Counted from the first letter of the stretch, positions 35,347 to 48,062 are shown. The stretch is 64,000 nt of DNA from Zea mays (GCF_902167145.1 NC_050100.1:188039439-188103438); one strand, 5' to 3'. Numbers and translations are program-made. Notes: generated by a model not told the origin, from the sequence alone.

Positions 35347-35715
35347 TATAGATGGCCAAAAAGCACGAGGCCCGTGAGCCCGGCACGAAGCCCGCTTTTT
35401 GGGCCCGGTCCGAGCCCGGCACGGTAGAATAAGCGGGCGGGCTTGGACAGGAAACTAGGCACGGCGGGCTAGCCCGGCACGGCCCGTTTACCTCTAAGCC
35501 CGTTAAGCCCGTTTTTTTTACACTAAAACGTGCTTTTCGGCCCGTTTAGCCCGCTTTTCGGCCCGTTTTTTCGTGCCCGGCCCGTTTAGGCCCGCTGCGG
35601 GCCGGGCTTGGACAGAAACTTAAGGCCGCTGGCTCAGCAGGCCCGGCCCGGTTTTGGCCGGGCTTCACCGTGCCCGGGCCGGGCCGGGCCGGGCCGGCCC
35701 GTTTGGCCATCTCTA
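35347..35715. mobile_element. GC-rich hAT MITE in SPRY gene leader
   Basis: 369 bp with ends TATAGATGGCCAAA and TTTGGCCATCTCTA, flanked by a perfect 8-bp duplication CTGAGAAG (35339-35346, 35716-35723), the hAT signature. The interior is runs of GCCCGGCCCG and GCCCGTTTAG. It lies 40 bp upstream of the SPRY start codon, so it is in the 5' UTR or core promoter. Confidence 0.92.
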
Positions 35716-35723
35716 CTGAGAAG

Positions 35724-36060
35724 ACCGGGGCTGCGTCGATGGAGCGGCGGCGGACATGGTCACGAATCACGATGCTCTTTGTGGTGCGGCCGGTTGATTC
35801 TTTCTGCGTGCTGTTGTTGTGGCGTTCTTGGAGCCTGGTTTGGTGGAGGGTCTCGGAAGGCTGGCGCGGCCACGGAACGCTGACCGCCTCAACAAAAAAC
35901 AGGCAAAACAACGACTGGAGGGGTTTTAAATTGGGCGGAAGCCGCACGCATCGGCGTGATGCTGCAGGTGTGGGTTTATTTTGCTCAGGGGTTGATCGAA
36001 TTGGCGCTTATTTGCAACGGGCACACCAGCACGTTGCACGGTGCGGGTTAGGTTGGTGAC
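35724..36060 (-). promoter_or_regulatory. Probable SPRY gene promoter
   Basis: Upstream of the hAT MITE on the minus strand. TTTAAAA at 35924-35930 is a possible TATA box. If it is used, the transcript would read through the whole hAT MITE before the start codon. No other known motif recognised. Confidence 0.35.
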
Positions 36061-39000
36061 GTGACGTGCGAAAACTTTTAACGTGGCACACATTCGAAAT
36101 TATTTAATGGTCATGCGAGAATTTTCAATCATAAAGGCGAGATTCACTGAACATTTGACATTTTTAGATCTTAAATTGGAACCAAGCATATACACGACAC
36201 TTTGTTGGGAGTAGGATATCATATACCCAAGGATGACATGATCGAACGGTAGAATCACGATTTTATTAGTTGCTTGAGGAAATGAATGTATTTATTTGCA
36301 TCGTTAATAATGATTTTCTGCATTTGGAAGTCAATGATGGTAATTTTGGCAAAAATTTAGAATCTTGAATTCACTTATTCGTAGATATTACTCAGTTTTA
36401 CTGTGATAAATTTTGATGTTAGATTAAGACCTTGTGTGATCCTATCGATTGGAGAATACAGTTGACACGACCATATATACCGCGAAATAAAGATTTATTC
36501 GGCACTGCTAGAGCTATATAGAACCTTGCTAAGAAAAATCATGTTCATCCAAACAATCCATCTTATAACATAGGAGTAGATGGACTGATGGAGTAGTTAC
36601 TTAGAAACCAATCATCTAGTATAGCTTATAAAAGCTAAAATACCACTGGTATTGCGACTTATAGAAGTTGAGAGGATCAAACAAGTCCTAATAAAATATT
36701 GCACTATTTTTAAAACTAGTATATAAAATTAGTTGATGATACAATAATAATGAAACATGGAATTAAGAACTACGTGCCTGTTAATATTTCAAAACATTGG
36801 CATACTTGACAGTTTTTACAGTTTTATTTTGTACAAAAATAAATATCGTCCCTTAAGTATCAACCTAACAAAAAAAGTGCGGCTACATTACATGATTCAT
36901 ATTGAAGCTTTAGGGTACCTGTTGTACATGTAGCATTTCTTTAAAGAAAAACGGGTATTTGATAAGATTTATGGTAACTAGCAGTAGTTGATCAGTTACT
37001 ATCACTTTCCTAATCATTATGCGATGACAAAATGATCTAGTTTTGCAAGTGAAGGACGAGAGATAAAACTTCCACTACTTCTCTTATACGAGGAACTTAC
37101 AAACAAAATCATCAGTAAACCATTGACGTTTTTTAAAAAGAAAAAAATGTGCAATCGAGCTTTCCGTACATTTAAATTATCATAGGTTATGAAATTTATT
37201 AAAACATTTATATATGTACATTATTTTTTTGTCCTACCAATATATAAAGTTTTAAGTTCTAATTCATTGTATGCTGAAAACATTCTAAGAGATATAAAAA
37301 ACTATGAATTAGGACTTAGCATTTAATATGTTACTAGACATAAAAAAATAGAAAACTCTATCCTGAAGCAAAAAATGAAATATGTCATAATTGTTTTGTG
37401 TGTTTTTATGAATTTTTGTTAGTTTAATTGTATGACCATTATTACACGGAAACCTTGACTGCATAATATGTCCCCCGTTCCAATATATTAGTCGTTTTAG
37501 TACTTTATTTTTTGTCTATATTCAAATGGATGTCAATAAATCTAGACACATATAAAATATATACATCAAATATTGTATGAATTACGAATACTATTTTAGG
37601 ATGGATGGAATAGTTTTTATTTTAAAATACATAACTGGATATGTAGTTTCCTTGACATGCATGCATTTTATAATGCTAAACATTTCCATTGGAAGAGAGT
37701 TTAACTTGTACATCGTTAAAATCTACAGCAGAGTTCAGTGACACAAACATCGAATCCCAGGAGAAAAAATAAATCTTTCCATCAACAAGGTAACTGATAA
37801 GTGATGAAGTCTCACAACCTCGTTTCATGTGGGGAACCAAAAAATGATGCCTTGGAGTGGACAGCCACACAAAACTTTTTCCACGTCGTTTTTGTAAGAT
37901 GTTTCGACGTTTTAACATCTCTCGACTTCACACCTTGGTGATGCCGTTTGACAGGATTCAAGACTCAAGAGGTGCAAAACAACGGGTGAACGTACGCAAC
38001 GCAGAGTGCACATGAGAGATCTTCTTTTCCCCAGATAAGAAAAGTATTGGTTCTTTTTCTGCAGCGTCGGCCTTCCGGTGAACCGGTGTCGAAGCTCACG
38101 TCAGATGTGCCGGCCTGACGACCGCCTGATCATGTTGTTGCCTTCTGAATTCCTAAACCTTTCTCTCTCTATATATAATCCCCTTCATCTTTGGCACTAA
38201 TCAATGGCACGTGGTATGGAAGCGTTCTCACGTGAAGGGCGGTTCTGGGTCTTTGCTTGAACTGACATAAAAAAAATATATTGGCTTTGCACACACGGAA
38301 TAGAATATATTGGCTCGCAAGCGGCTGTTGGCCCTTCACGCTCTCACGGCTAGTTTGAAAGGTAAACAATTGGGGGATTGGATTAGAGTGACTAAAATCT
38401 CCTCTTATATAATATTGAATAAAAAGAAAAATTTAGCCACTCTAAAAGCATCTTCAAGAGCTTCTCATAAGTCTCTTTTAAATCAAGTTTTTTAAGAAAA
38501 AAAAAAACAAAAACATGTCTCCAACAGTTCTCCTAAAATACTTCCAACTTTTTCATAGACTTTAAAACTCTCTCGTTTGTAGCTACAAACGAGGGGTTTT
38601 TGAGCTCTCTACAAACAATCTGCCTCTTTAAAAGATCTGTTAGAGAAATGATTAAAATCTACCATCTCTAGTTTTTGAACTCCCAAACTAGTCATCAAGA
38701 TTTCCGTTGTGTTTATTTTTAGTCCCTTTCAGTCAGCGCGGGTGTCTTTTTGTTTCTCAGGATACTATTTATTGTCGTTCTGAAAGCATTTGGATCCGGT
38801 AAGCCCATTTCATAGTTTCACGTGTCATTGTTTATCTCGCTTGTCTGCTATTTTATACAATACCAAATTTGAAGTTGGTACATTAGGATGGTTCAGTTCG
38901 TAGCTATAATTATTCTGGAGACCTTTAGGCCGGAAACGCATCTTTTGTATAGTATAACTATTCTAACTTAATTCGAATAACGTTCTCCAGTTCTCCTTAT

Positions 39001-39089
39001 ACATCTCCCATTATCTATACTTCTAATTTACTATTTCCCTCTATAAGATTCTTCTCATACATATAGTTCGTTCTCCCTATATACTATAA
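36061..39089. other. AT-rich intergenic sequence with MITE debris
   Basis: 37473-37612 has worn Stowaway-like ends (TCCCCCGTTCC, GGATGGATGGAATA). An 80-codon minus-strand frame at 37918-37676 has no recognisable domain. Near 38160-38210 a TATATATAAT box is followed by a short Met frame of 17-18 codons. No confident gene. Confidence 0.35.
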
Positions 39090-39390
39090 GGGCCTATTTA
39101 GAAATGTAGTTTTGAAATACTATACTTTTGAGATACCATATTGCTCAAAATCAAGATCTATTTGGTTCCATTGGAAAAACAAAGTATATTTAGAGAGAAG
39201 AGAAGGAACCTGAAGTGGTGAGTGGAGTTTCGAAAACTCCAAAAATACCACGGTTTTAGGTAAACGTGGTATTTAAAACTGTGTTTTGCCTGAACAAATC
39301 AAACACATTTTGAGTTCTAATATTATAGTATCATCAAATATCATAGTATTGTTTTAAAACTGCAAAACACTACACTTCCAAACAGAGTCT
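39090..39390. mobile_element. MITE-like element (GGGCCTATTT...AACAGAGTCT)
   Basis: About 300 bp with imperfect inverted ends; both contain TGTAGT(T/G)TTTG-like blocks and an ATAGTATT repeat just inside. Probably hAT-derived; target duplication not resolved. Confidence 0.5.
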
Positions 39391-41005
39391 AAGTTTATAA
39401 CTTAATTAATTAACATATATTTATTTTTTTCAAATTTTAAAAACTCTACAATACTACTCTAATACATATTATTACCATACGAGGCTTAAACATGGTTAAT
39501 ATTGGTGTGATTAAAAATAAAAGAAACACCGTATACAGGGCACCGTTGGACGCATTCGATACCCGCACCAGCATGTGAGCGTTTGGAGAGAGCCTAATAC
39601 ATTTTTCAATGTGTTGAAAAAAGGAAAAACATATTTGCATCAAACCGCCAGGGTTCCTGCGTGTCTTTTGCATTGTTCCCTCAACTTTACTTACTCCTTA
39701 GAAAAAAACTATCAAGAGTTTTATTTGTTGTTTTACAGATGTTTCTAGAGTTATTTACGCTATGTTTAAATTCATTAGTTGCTAATAGTTAGCTAACGAA
39801 TAGTTTATAGCAATATTAGCTAGCTAATTATTAATTGCAATTAGCTAGTTTTGCCTAACCGGTGACATAGTTGTTACTTGACATTCAACTAAAAACTAGC
39901 TAAAAGTCGATCGCTTGATCTAAAGAAGCTAGTTACTAGTATCTATCCATTTGTCAACTGTAGATCCGGTTGTTGTACCCGCGTTTGGTTGAGAATCTAT
40001 ATTTTTTTAGCAAATCCAGTTTAGAAAGATAAACCAAGCGCAACCTAAAATAATCTCTATCAGTCTAGGTGCAACAGTGCCCCTAGCATTGTAGCCCCTC
40101 CCCTTTAGGAGCAACAGCATGTATGCACTGCAGCAGCACAAGGGTGAACAATGCTAGGGGCGGGTGTGCCGACGCTTTATCAAAGGGACACTTGTACGCT
40201 ATCGGGTCAGCGACGACAGCGACTCGGCTACGACGGTGACTCGGCGAGCGAGCGAGGGATCGAGGCCGAGGCCCAAGGGCGACTGGCCGCAAGACGGGAG
40301 TGACTGTGCGGCACTGCGGGCCTACGGCGGCTGCGGACTGCGGTGCGGCTCCAAACCCTAGCCTAGCAGCCTGTGCTGGCGTGCGGGCATCGACCGTCTG
40401 GTCTGGCCGTCTATGACTAGTGTTTGGTTAGGGCGAGGGGCCGAGGGCGAGTGCCGAGTGACGTCGTGGTGGGTTGTTGGCCTTGGTGGGTCACGTTCAG
40501 TCGGTCACGGCCTATCTGCGTATCTGCCTCATGCCTCAGCTCGTGAGCCGCTCGCGAGCCAGGCGAGCTAGCTCTGCTCGGCTCGATGGTACAGCGAGCC
40601 TGCAGAACAGACTCTGCTCGGATCGGTCTAAGCTTGCGAACCACGACGAGCTCGAGCTGGCTCACGAGCCGCGAGCTATTTTTCCAGCCCTAGCTAGGGC
40701 ACTAGCCAGTGCGCACTTGCGAGGGCGAGCTCGCCTGCGCGGCTTCGCCATGTCTTTTGCGGGTGGGCTCGTTGCCCATGCTGCGACCAGGGCTCCATCC
40801 TCCATGCGAGGGAATCTTCGCTGTACTCCGAGAATCCTTTGGCCGCCTTCGCTTGGTCTGTTCGCGCCATGGACAGTCCCGCAGTGCGAGCTCGCTCATG
40901 ACATCACGCGCGTGCTCCACTTCAGCCCCGACGTCACCAGCCCTGTAGGCCTAGGACTAGCGCTTGACCCCCACCTCACCGCGTGGCCTACCCACCTCTG
41001 GCTTT
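39391..41005. other. Intergenic sequence with a GC-rich patch
   Basis: 39400-40060 is AT-rich. 40150-41000 is GC-rich with repeated GAGC/GCTC words ending near 40697 in ATTTTTCCAGCCCTA, like one end of a grass hAT MITE (TAGGGCTGGAAAAATAGCTC). The frames here are low-complexity and not credible as genes. Confidence 0.35.
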
Positions 41006-41131
41006 GTTTGGGTACTCTAGTATTGACCTCAATATATATGTGTTGAGGTGGATTGAGGTGTATATTAGTTTAAGTTACAGTCCAATCCACTTTAATACAT
41101 ATGGATTGGGTCTAATAGTAAAGTACCAAAC
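41006..41131. mobile_element. Small MITE with GTTTGG(G)TAC ends
   Basis: 126 bp with inverted ends GTTTGGGTAC and GTACCAAAC and an interior of TTGAGGT/ACCTCAA words. Superfamily not assigned. Confidence 0.55.
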
Positions 41132-41618
41132 TAGGTCTTCGGAGAAAGAGGATAGTGGATGTTGTTTTTCTGGCCAGCGCGGCCTCTCTAGATCCTGTCA
41201 AAGCACCTACCGTGCATGCAAGCTATGTGTTTGGTTCAGCTTTTTTCTGACCAGCTTTTCTGAGAATCTAACTGTGGAAAGAATCTGGCTGTGGGAAGAA
41301 TCTGATAATCGTGGGGATTACGTGCGGAGGAAGATGAAGTAGTCCAAAGGGTTTAGGATCTAGAAAGCAATAGATTCCTACTATCGCGACGACTCGGCCA
41401 ATTCTGTATTCATGTTAATTTTGGACAGTTTTTACTAAAACGATTTTTATAGAAGCGGACTAAAAAGTTGGGGTGTTTGGCAGTCCACAACAACTTTTGG
41501 TGGCCAGAAGCTGAAAAAGCCCAAACAAACACACGTGGATATAGGGTCCACAACAGTCCAAATGATAACTCCTCTTCCTCAATTAAAAAAAGGTGCCTAG
41601 TCAAAGCACCTGTATGCA

Positions 41619-41840
41619 TAGGGATGAAAACGGGACAAACACATGTGGATATAGGGTCATCCCATATTTTACCATAATTTATTTCTCTAGGATACAGGAT
41701 CGGTTATGAGTAGTTAAAATTCAGGATGGATACAAACGGGACTAGGTAATAATTTGGGCGGGTAATAAACGAATATCCGATAATACTCGGGTAGATAACG
41801 GATATTTATCGTCTAGATAATATTAGTTGCCCAACTATTC
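41619..41840. mobile_element. Ac/Ds-like hAT terminus
   Basis: TAGGGATGAAAACGG at 41619-41633 equals the maize Ac 3' terminal sequence. Repeated GATATCCG/CGGATAT words follow to about 41820, as in Ds-like MITEs. The right end is not visible, so the end coordinate is approximate. Confidence 0.55.
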
Positions 41841-42854
41841 AACAAACAAATAAAATAAAAATAATACATAATCATGTACTTGATAGCTTAAATATACAAA
41901 AATAAATCGATAAAATTGACATCATGTAGTTTATAGTTATTAATCATAAGAACATTATAGAACCACAACAACACAATTCTTTAAAAAGCGACACCATATC
42001 CACTCTTTTAGGCATAATCCACAAGTACACAAGTATATAACATATATTAGATAGTTGATATTAATTGACATGCTCAAGTGTTTAACACTTTCACATCACA
42101 AAATGAAACAACACAAATCACAATAGATAGAGTTATTTGATCATGTCCAATCCAGAACAACACTACAAGTGAAGAAGTGCAATCAACATAATTCCAAAAA
42201 CCAACATGTTAATTTGCTGGCGATGTTATCTTCGTGCATTCTTGGTTCCTAGCTAACCCAGAAAACATTGAGGTCATCACTCATCAAGCTCATCAGCCAG
42301 GTACTGAAAATCTGAAACTGAAATGGAAGGACACGAGCAGGCTGCAAACAGCCAGCAAGCCTCCAATATGGTGGACGGCGGACGACTGGACTGGACGCAA
42401 AAGGAGCTACGCCTCAGCCTCACGGGCACGGCTCACGACACGCGCACGCCTGCCGCGTGCCTGCTAACCCTAAATGCTTTGGGCTTATTTGGGCTATTAG
42501 ATAATGGGCCCGACCATTGGGCCAGCAGGCCGCAACCGCAAAGCGCTGGGCACAAGTGTACATGTACTGATGTACATATACAACCCCTTCTTGCACTTTT
42601 TTTTTGCCACTGATTCGAATCGTCACCGTGCATAACCATCGTCACCGGTGACTGTGAGCCTCAGGCAGAACATCACAAGTTCACGACGTAGAGAATGAGG
42701 AACAACACTCTCTGTCTCTAGCGAAGAAACTGTACACTAATTTTTTTAGAGAAAAGGTTTCCGTGCTTTATTTTGCAATAAAGCGCTCAAAGTTTTCACA
42801 GTTTATGGTTCCCGTGTATTTGATATTGTGTCCGCTTACAAGCATAAATGCGTA
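41841..42854. other. Intergenic sequence, nothing recognised
   Basis: AT-rich to about 42230, mixed composition after that. No gene or RNA supported. Confidence 0.35.
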
Positions 42855-42934
42855 TTCCCTCCGTTTCTTTTTAGTTGTCGTTAGATAGTTCAATTTTGCA
42901 CTATCCAGCGACAACTAAAACGAAACGAAGGGAG
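42855..42934. mobile_element. 80-bp Stowaway foldback
   Basis: Ends TTCCCTCCGTTTC and GAAACGAAGGGAG, flanked by TA (42853-42854, 42935-42936). The two arms pair almost completely (TTTTTAGTTGTCG against CGACAACTAAAA), leaving a short loop. Unusually short for Stowaway. Confidence 0.85.
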
Positions 42935-43206
42935 TAATAACTAACCAACAGAAGATTCCGAACTAATGCCACTCACATCATTACCCTCGCATCCCTCTCT
43001 ACACGACAACAACCTAGATGTTGCTTCGCCATCGACGACACCAAATCAGATTTGTGTGTCCAGCCAATTCTTGTCGGCAATCTTGAGCTTGCCTCCAAAG
43101 TTCCACCGTCCTCGCTAGCTGTTTTTGCATCCCTAACCATGCCCCCCCCCCCTAAAAACAAAGCACATTAAGTGTTTTCCACATACACCACATAGTTGTT
43201 GCACCT

Positions 43207-44381
43207 TGAAAGAGAAATAGGGTTAACCTTTTTCCACAATTAATTTTGGTGGTTGAATGTCCAACACAAATATATAAACTAACTAGTTTGCTCTAGAATA
43301 CATGTTCTACAGATGCAAAAAGGTTCAACACAAACCAATAAATATTTAAGTTAGAGATCAAATTCAAAGGAGCAAAGAAACTTGAGTGTGCTGTGGACTG
43401 GCGCACTGGATTGTCCGGTGTGCCACAGGACAGTGTCCGGTGCACCATGTCCATACGAATATGAACCAACCACTCTCGGGTTTCACCAGGCGCACTCCGC
43501 TATAATTCACCGGACTGTCCGGTGTGCCACCGGACTGTCCGGTGCACCAACGGAGCAACGACTAACTCGCGCAACGGTCGAGTCTGCAAAGGCTACAGTG
43601 CGCGACAGAAGTCAGAGCAGAAGTCAGAGGCGCACCGGACAGTGATCAGGACCTGTCTGGTATGGCACTGGACTGTCCGGTGCCACAAGAAGACAACGCC
43701 TCCAACGGTCAACGCACCGGACAACCTACAATGCCTGTCCGGTGGTGTCCGGTGCGCCCATCGACAGCAGCCTTCCCCAACGACCATTTGGTGGTTGAGA
43801 GCTAAAAATACCCCCCAACCACCACAACACCAAGAATCCAAAAATTCTGAACATTGCATTCAATACAAGAGCAATAGACTCCACTTCAAGACACAATCAA
43901 AGCGATCGATCCACTCAAAGTCCCCGAATCAACTCTAGCGCATTAGGACTTGTGAGAGGATCTCTTGTGTTCATTTGTTGCTCTTGTTTGCTTGGCTTGG
44001 CCTTCTTTTTCTTTTCAATTCTTACTCTCAAGTGCTTTGTAAGCAAGGCAAGAGACACCAATTGTTTGGTGATCCTTGCGGGGTCTAAGTGACCCGTGAG
44101 ATTAAGGAAGAAGGCTCACTCGGTCTAAGTGACCGTTTGAGATAGGGAAAGGGTTGAAAGAGACTCGGTCTTTGTGACCACCTCAACGGGGACTAGGTTC
44201 TTTAGAATCGAACCTCGGTAAAATAAATCACCGTGTTCACTCGCTTTATTTCTTGGTTGATTTGTTTTCCCCTCTCTCCTGGACTTGATTTAAGTTCTAA
44301 CACTAACCCTGGCTTGTAGTGTGTGTTTAAAGTTGTAAATTTCAGATTACACCTATTCACCCCCCCTCTAGGCGACTTTCA
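43207..44381 (+). repeat. 5' LTR of sirevirus C
   Basis: 1175 bp, TGAAAGAGAAATAGGG...CTAGGCGACTTTCA, preceded by CACCT as the likely target site. It contains CCGGACTGTCCGG-type palindromes. The TATA position is damaged (CTAAAAATAC near 43802). The partner LTR is beyond the window. Confidence 0.9.
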
Positions 44382-44383
44382 AT

Positions 44384-44396
44384 TGGTATCAGAGCC
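44384..44396 (+). other. Primer-binding site of sirevirus C
   Basis: TGGTATCAGAGCC, an intact initiator tRNA-Met complement two bases after the LTR. Confidence 0.88.
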
Positions 44397-44429
44397 CGGT
44401 GCTTCATTAGAGTCTAACAACTCGAAGTG

Positions 44430-46894
44430 ATGTCGGGAGAACACGCCAAGAGGGAGATCGTGACCGACGACAAGCCCGCAAGCTCGGGGAGAACCCTCTC
44501 AAGGGAGTCCGGCCACAAGCATAAGGAGGAATCCTCTTCCTCCAACAAGATGCATCGGAAAGGCGACAAGAAGAAGAAGATGAAGAAGGTGGTCTACTAC
44601 GAGACCGACTCTTCGTTGCCATCCACGTCTTCAAGCTCCGACTTGTCCGTCGCTTCTAAGCGCCGTGAGCGCAAGAAGTATAGTAAGATGCCACTTCGTT
44701 ATCCCTGTATTTCAAAGCGCGCTCCTTTACTTTCCGTTCCCTTAGGCAAACCACCATACTTTGATGGTGAGGATTATTGTATGTGGAGTGATAAAATGAG
44801 GCACCACCTAACATCACTCCACGCAAGCATTTGGGACATTGTTGAGTTTGGAGCGCAGGTACCTAATGTGGGGGACGAAGGCTATGACTCGGACAAGGTC
44901 GCCCAAATTAGGCACTTTAACTCCTAAGCCACAACTATACTCCTCACCTCCTTGTGTTGAGAGGAGTATAATAAGGTGCAAGGGTTAAAGAGTGCCAAAG
45001 AGATTTGGGACGTTCTCAAGACGGCACACGAAGGGGACGAGGTGACCAGGATCACCAAGCGCGAAACGATCGAGGGAGAACTCGGTCGATTCGTCCTCAA
45101 CAAGGGAGAGGAGCCACAAGCAATGTACAACCGGCTCAAGACCTTGGTGAACTAAGTGCGCAATCTCGGGAGCACCAAATGGGATGACCATGAGATGGTC
45201 AAGGTTATTCTAAGATCCCTTGTTTTTCGCAATCCTACTCAAGTGCAATTAATTCGTGGGGATCATAGATACAAATTAATGTCTCCCGAGAAAGTGATAG
45301 GCAAGTTTGTGAGCTTTGAGCTAATGATCAAAGACTCCAAACACATGGTCAACTTGGAGCAAGGCGTCACCTCCACACCTGAGGTGCAACCTGTCGCATT
45401 CAAAGCGACAGAAGAGAAGAAATAGGAGTCTACATCAAGTAGGCTTTCCATCGATGCCTCTAAGCTCTACAATGAGGAAATGACGCTCATCATCAAGAGT
45501 TTCTGCCAAATCCTCAAGCAACGGAGGGGGAAGAATTACAAGCCCCGCTCCAAGAAAGTGTGCTACAAGTGTGGTAAGCCCGGTCATTTTATTGCTAAAT
45601 GTCCAATTTCAAGTGATAGTGACAGGGGCGACGACAAGAAAGGGAAGAAGAAGGATAAGAAGAGATACTACAAGAAGAATGGCGGCGATGCCCACATGTG
45701 TCGGGAATGGGACTCCGACGTGAGCTCCACCGACTCCTCCTCCGGCGAGGACGCCGCCAACCTCGCCGTCAACAAGGGCCTCCTCTTCCCCAACGTCGGC
45801 CACAAGTGTTTCATGGCCAAAGATGGCAAAAAGAAGAAGGTACAATCTAGAACCACCCCCAAGTATACAACATCTAGTGATGAGGGTAGTTCTAGTGAAA
45901 ACGAAGATGATTTACTTACTCTTTTTGCTAACCTCAACATGGAACAAAAAGAAAAATTGAATGAATTGATAGGAGCCATTCATGAGAAGGATCAACTCTT
46001 GGACAACCAAGAGGAATTCCTTATTAAAGAAAATAAAAAACATGTTAAAGTGAAAAATGCTTATGCTCAGGAAGTAGAGAAATGTGAAAACTTGACTAAA
46101 GAGCTTAGCATTTGCCATGATTGAATTACCAGTCTTAGAAATGAAAATGCTAGTTTAAATGCTAAGATTGATAAATCGAACGGATCAATTTCTAGCCTTA
46201 GGACTGAAAATGCTAGTTTAATTTCTAAGGTTAGAGAGTTAAATATTTGCAATGATTCTATATCTTGTCTTAAAAATGAGAATGCCATATTACATGCTAA
46301 GATAGATGAATTAAATGTTTGCAAACCCTCTACATCTACTGTCGAGCATGTTTCCATTTGCACTAGATGTGGAGATGTTAATATTGAAGCTATCAATGAT
46401 CACCTTGCTCTTATTAAACAACAAAATGATCATATAGCTCAATTAACTGCTAAAATTAATGAGCATGAAATTGAAAATGAAAAATTTAAATTTGCTAGAA
46501 GCATGCTCTATAGTGGGAGACGCCCTGACATTAAGGATGGCATTGGTTTCCAACAAGGAAGCAATGTCAAGCTTAATGCCCCTAATAAATTGTCTAACTT
46601 TGTTAAGGGCATAGCTCCCATGGTTCAGGATAATGAGGGTTACATTTTATATCCTGCTAACTATCCTGAGCATAAAATTAGGAAGATTCATGCTAAGAAA
46701 TCTCATTCTGTTCCTCACCATGCTTTTATGTATAAGAATGAGGCTTCTAGTTCTAGACATTCCAGTCATAATAAAATGCCTAAAAAGAAAACTTTCACTG
46801 CATCAAATGAACATAACATTTCATTTAAAACTTTTGATGCTTCTTATGTGCTTACTAACAAATCAGGCAAAGTAGTTGCCAAATATGTTGAGGG
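44430..46894 (+). pseudogene. gag: Sirevirus C gag with five nonsense codons
   Basis: Starts at ATG 44430 (MSGEHAKRE). The frame is kept along the whole stretch with no net frameshift, but it is cut by TAA 44925, TGA 44958, TAA 45153, TAG 45423 and TGA 46122. The zinc knuckle CYKCGKPGHFIAKC is near 45560-45605, followed by acidic Ser-rich and coiled-coil parts as in B. The sequence stops at 46894, where element D is inserted with GAGGG as the likely target site. The rest of C lies beyond the window. The TAA at 44925 is at the same codon as the TAA of element A. Confidence 0.9.
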
Positions 46895-48060
46895 TGAAAG
46901 GGAAATAGGCTTACACCTTTTTCTAAATGATTTTGGTGGTTGAATTGCCCAACACAAATAATTGGACTAACTAGTTTGGTCTAGATTATAAGTTCTACAG
47001 GTGCCAAAGGTTCAACACAAACCAATAAAAAGTCCAAGAAAGGGTTCAAATAAAAGGAGCAAAAGACAACCGAAGGCTGCCCTGGTTTGGCGCACCGGAC
47101 TGTCCGGTGCACAGGGAGATCAACTCCGAACTTGCCACCTTCGGGAATTCTGGGAGCCACTCCGCTATAATTCACCGGACTGTCCGGTGTAGCACCGGAC
47201 TGTCCGGTGTGCCAAGCGGAGCAACGGCTACCTGCGCCAACGGTCGTCTGCTACGGCTACAAGGAACAGTGCCGACTGCGCGCGCAGAGTCAGAGCAGGC
47301 GTCAGATGGCGCACCGAACAGTGAACAGTACCTATCCGGTGCACCACCAGACTGTCCGGTGGCCCACATGTCAGAAGCTCCAACGGTCGAACCCTAACGG
47401 TTGGGTGACGTGGCTGGCGCACCGGACAGTGTCCGGTGCGCCATACGACAGCAGCCTTCCCCAACGGCCATTTTGGTGGTTGGGGCTATAAATACCCCCC
47501 AACCACCACTCTTCAAGGCATCCAAGCATTCACTACTCCTCATTCAATACAAGAGCAATACACAACACTCCAAGACACAAATCAAAGCCACCGATCAAAT
47601 CAAAGTCCACAATTCAACTATAGTTTTTAGGACTTGTGAGAAGATCGACTTGTGTTCTTTTGTTGTTCTTGTTGCTTGGTTGGCCTTTCTTCTTTCTCTC
47701 ATTCTTGCTCTCAAAGCCTTGTAAGCGAAGCAAGAGACACCAATTGTGTGGTGGTCCTTGCGGGGTCTAAGTGACCCTGGAAATCAAGGAAGGAAGCTCA
47801 CTCGGTCTAGGTGACCATTTGAGAGAGGGAAAGGGTTGAAAGAGACCCAGTCTTTGTGACCATCTCAACGGGGAGTAGGTTTGCAAGAACCGAACCTCGG
47901 TAAAACAAATCACCGTGTCATCCTCTTTTATTTGCTTGTGATTTATTTTTGCCCTCTCTTTCGGAGTCTACTTTATTTCTAACGCTAACTCCGGCTTGTA
48001 GTTGTGCTTAAACTTTATAAAATTTAGATTTGCCTATTCACCCCCTCTAGGCGACTTTCA
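46895..48060 (+). repeat. 5' LTR of sirevirus D
   Basis: 1166 bp, TGAAAGGGAAATAGGC...CTAGGCGACTTTCA, inserted in the gag of C. The TATA box CTATAAATAC is at 47486-47495, with CCGGACTGTCCGG-type palindromes upstream of it. The partner LTR is not in the window. Confidence 0.92.
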
Positions 48061-48062
48061 AT

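Noticed and set aside
34285..35427. 380-aa plus-strand frame opposite the SPRY gene
   Set aside because: Antisense shadow of a GC-rich exon; the minus frame has a recognised domain and spliced phase.
37676..37918. 80-codon minus-strand frame
   Set aside because: No recognisable motif and no splice partners; kept only as a note.
38160..38495. TATATATAAT followed by a short Met frame, looking like a promoter
   Set aside because: The first frame ends after 17-18 codons and the next one is not protein-like; possibly a dead gene start but unsupported.
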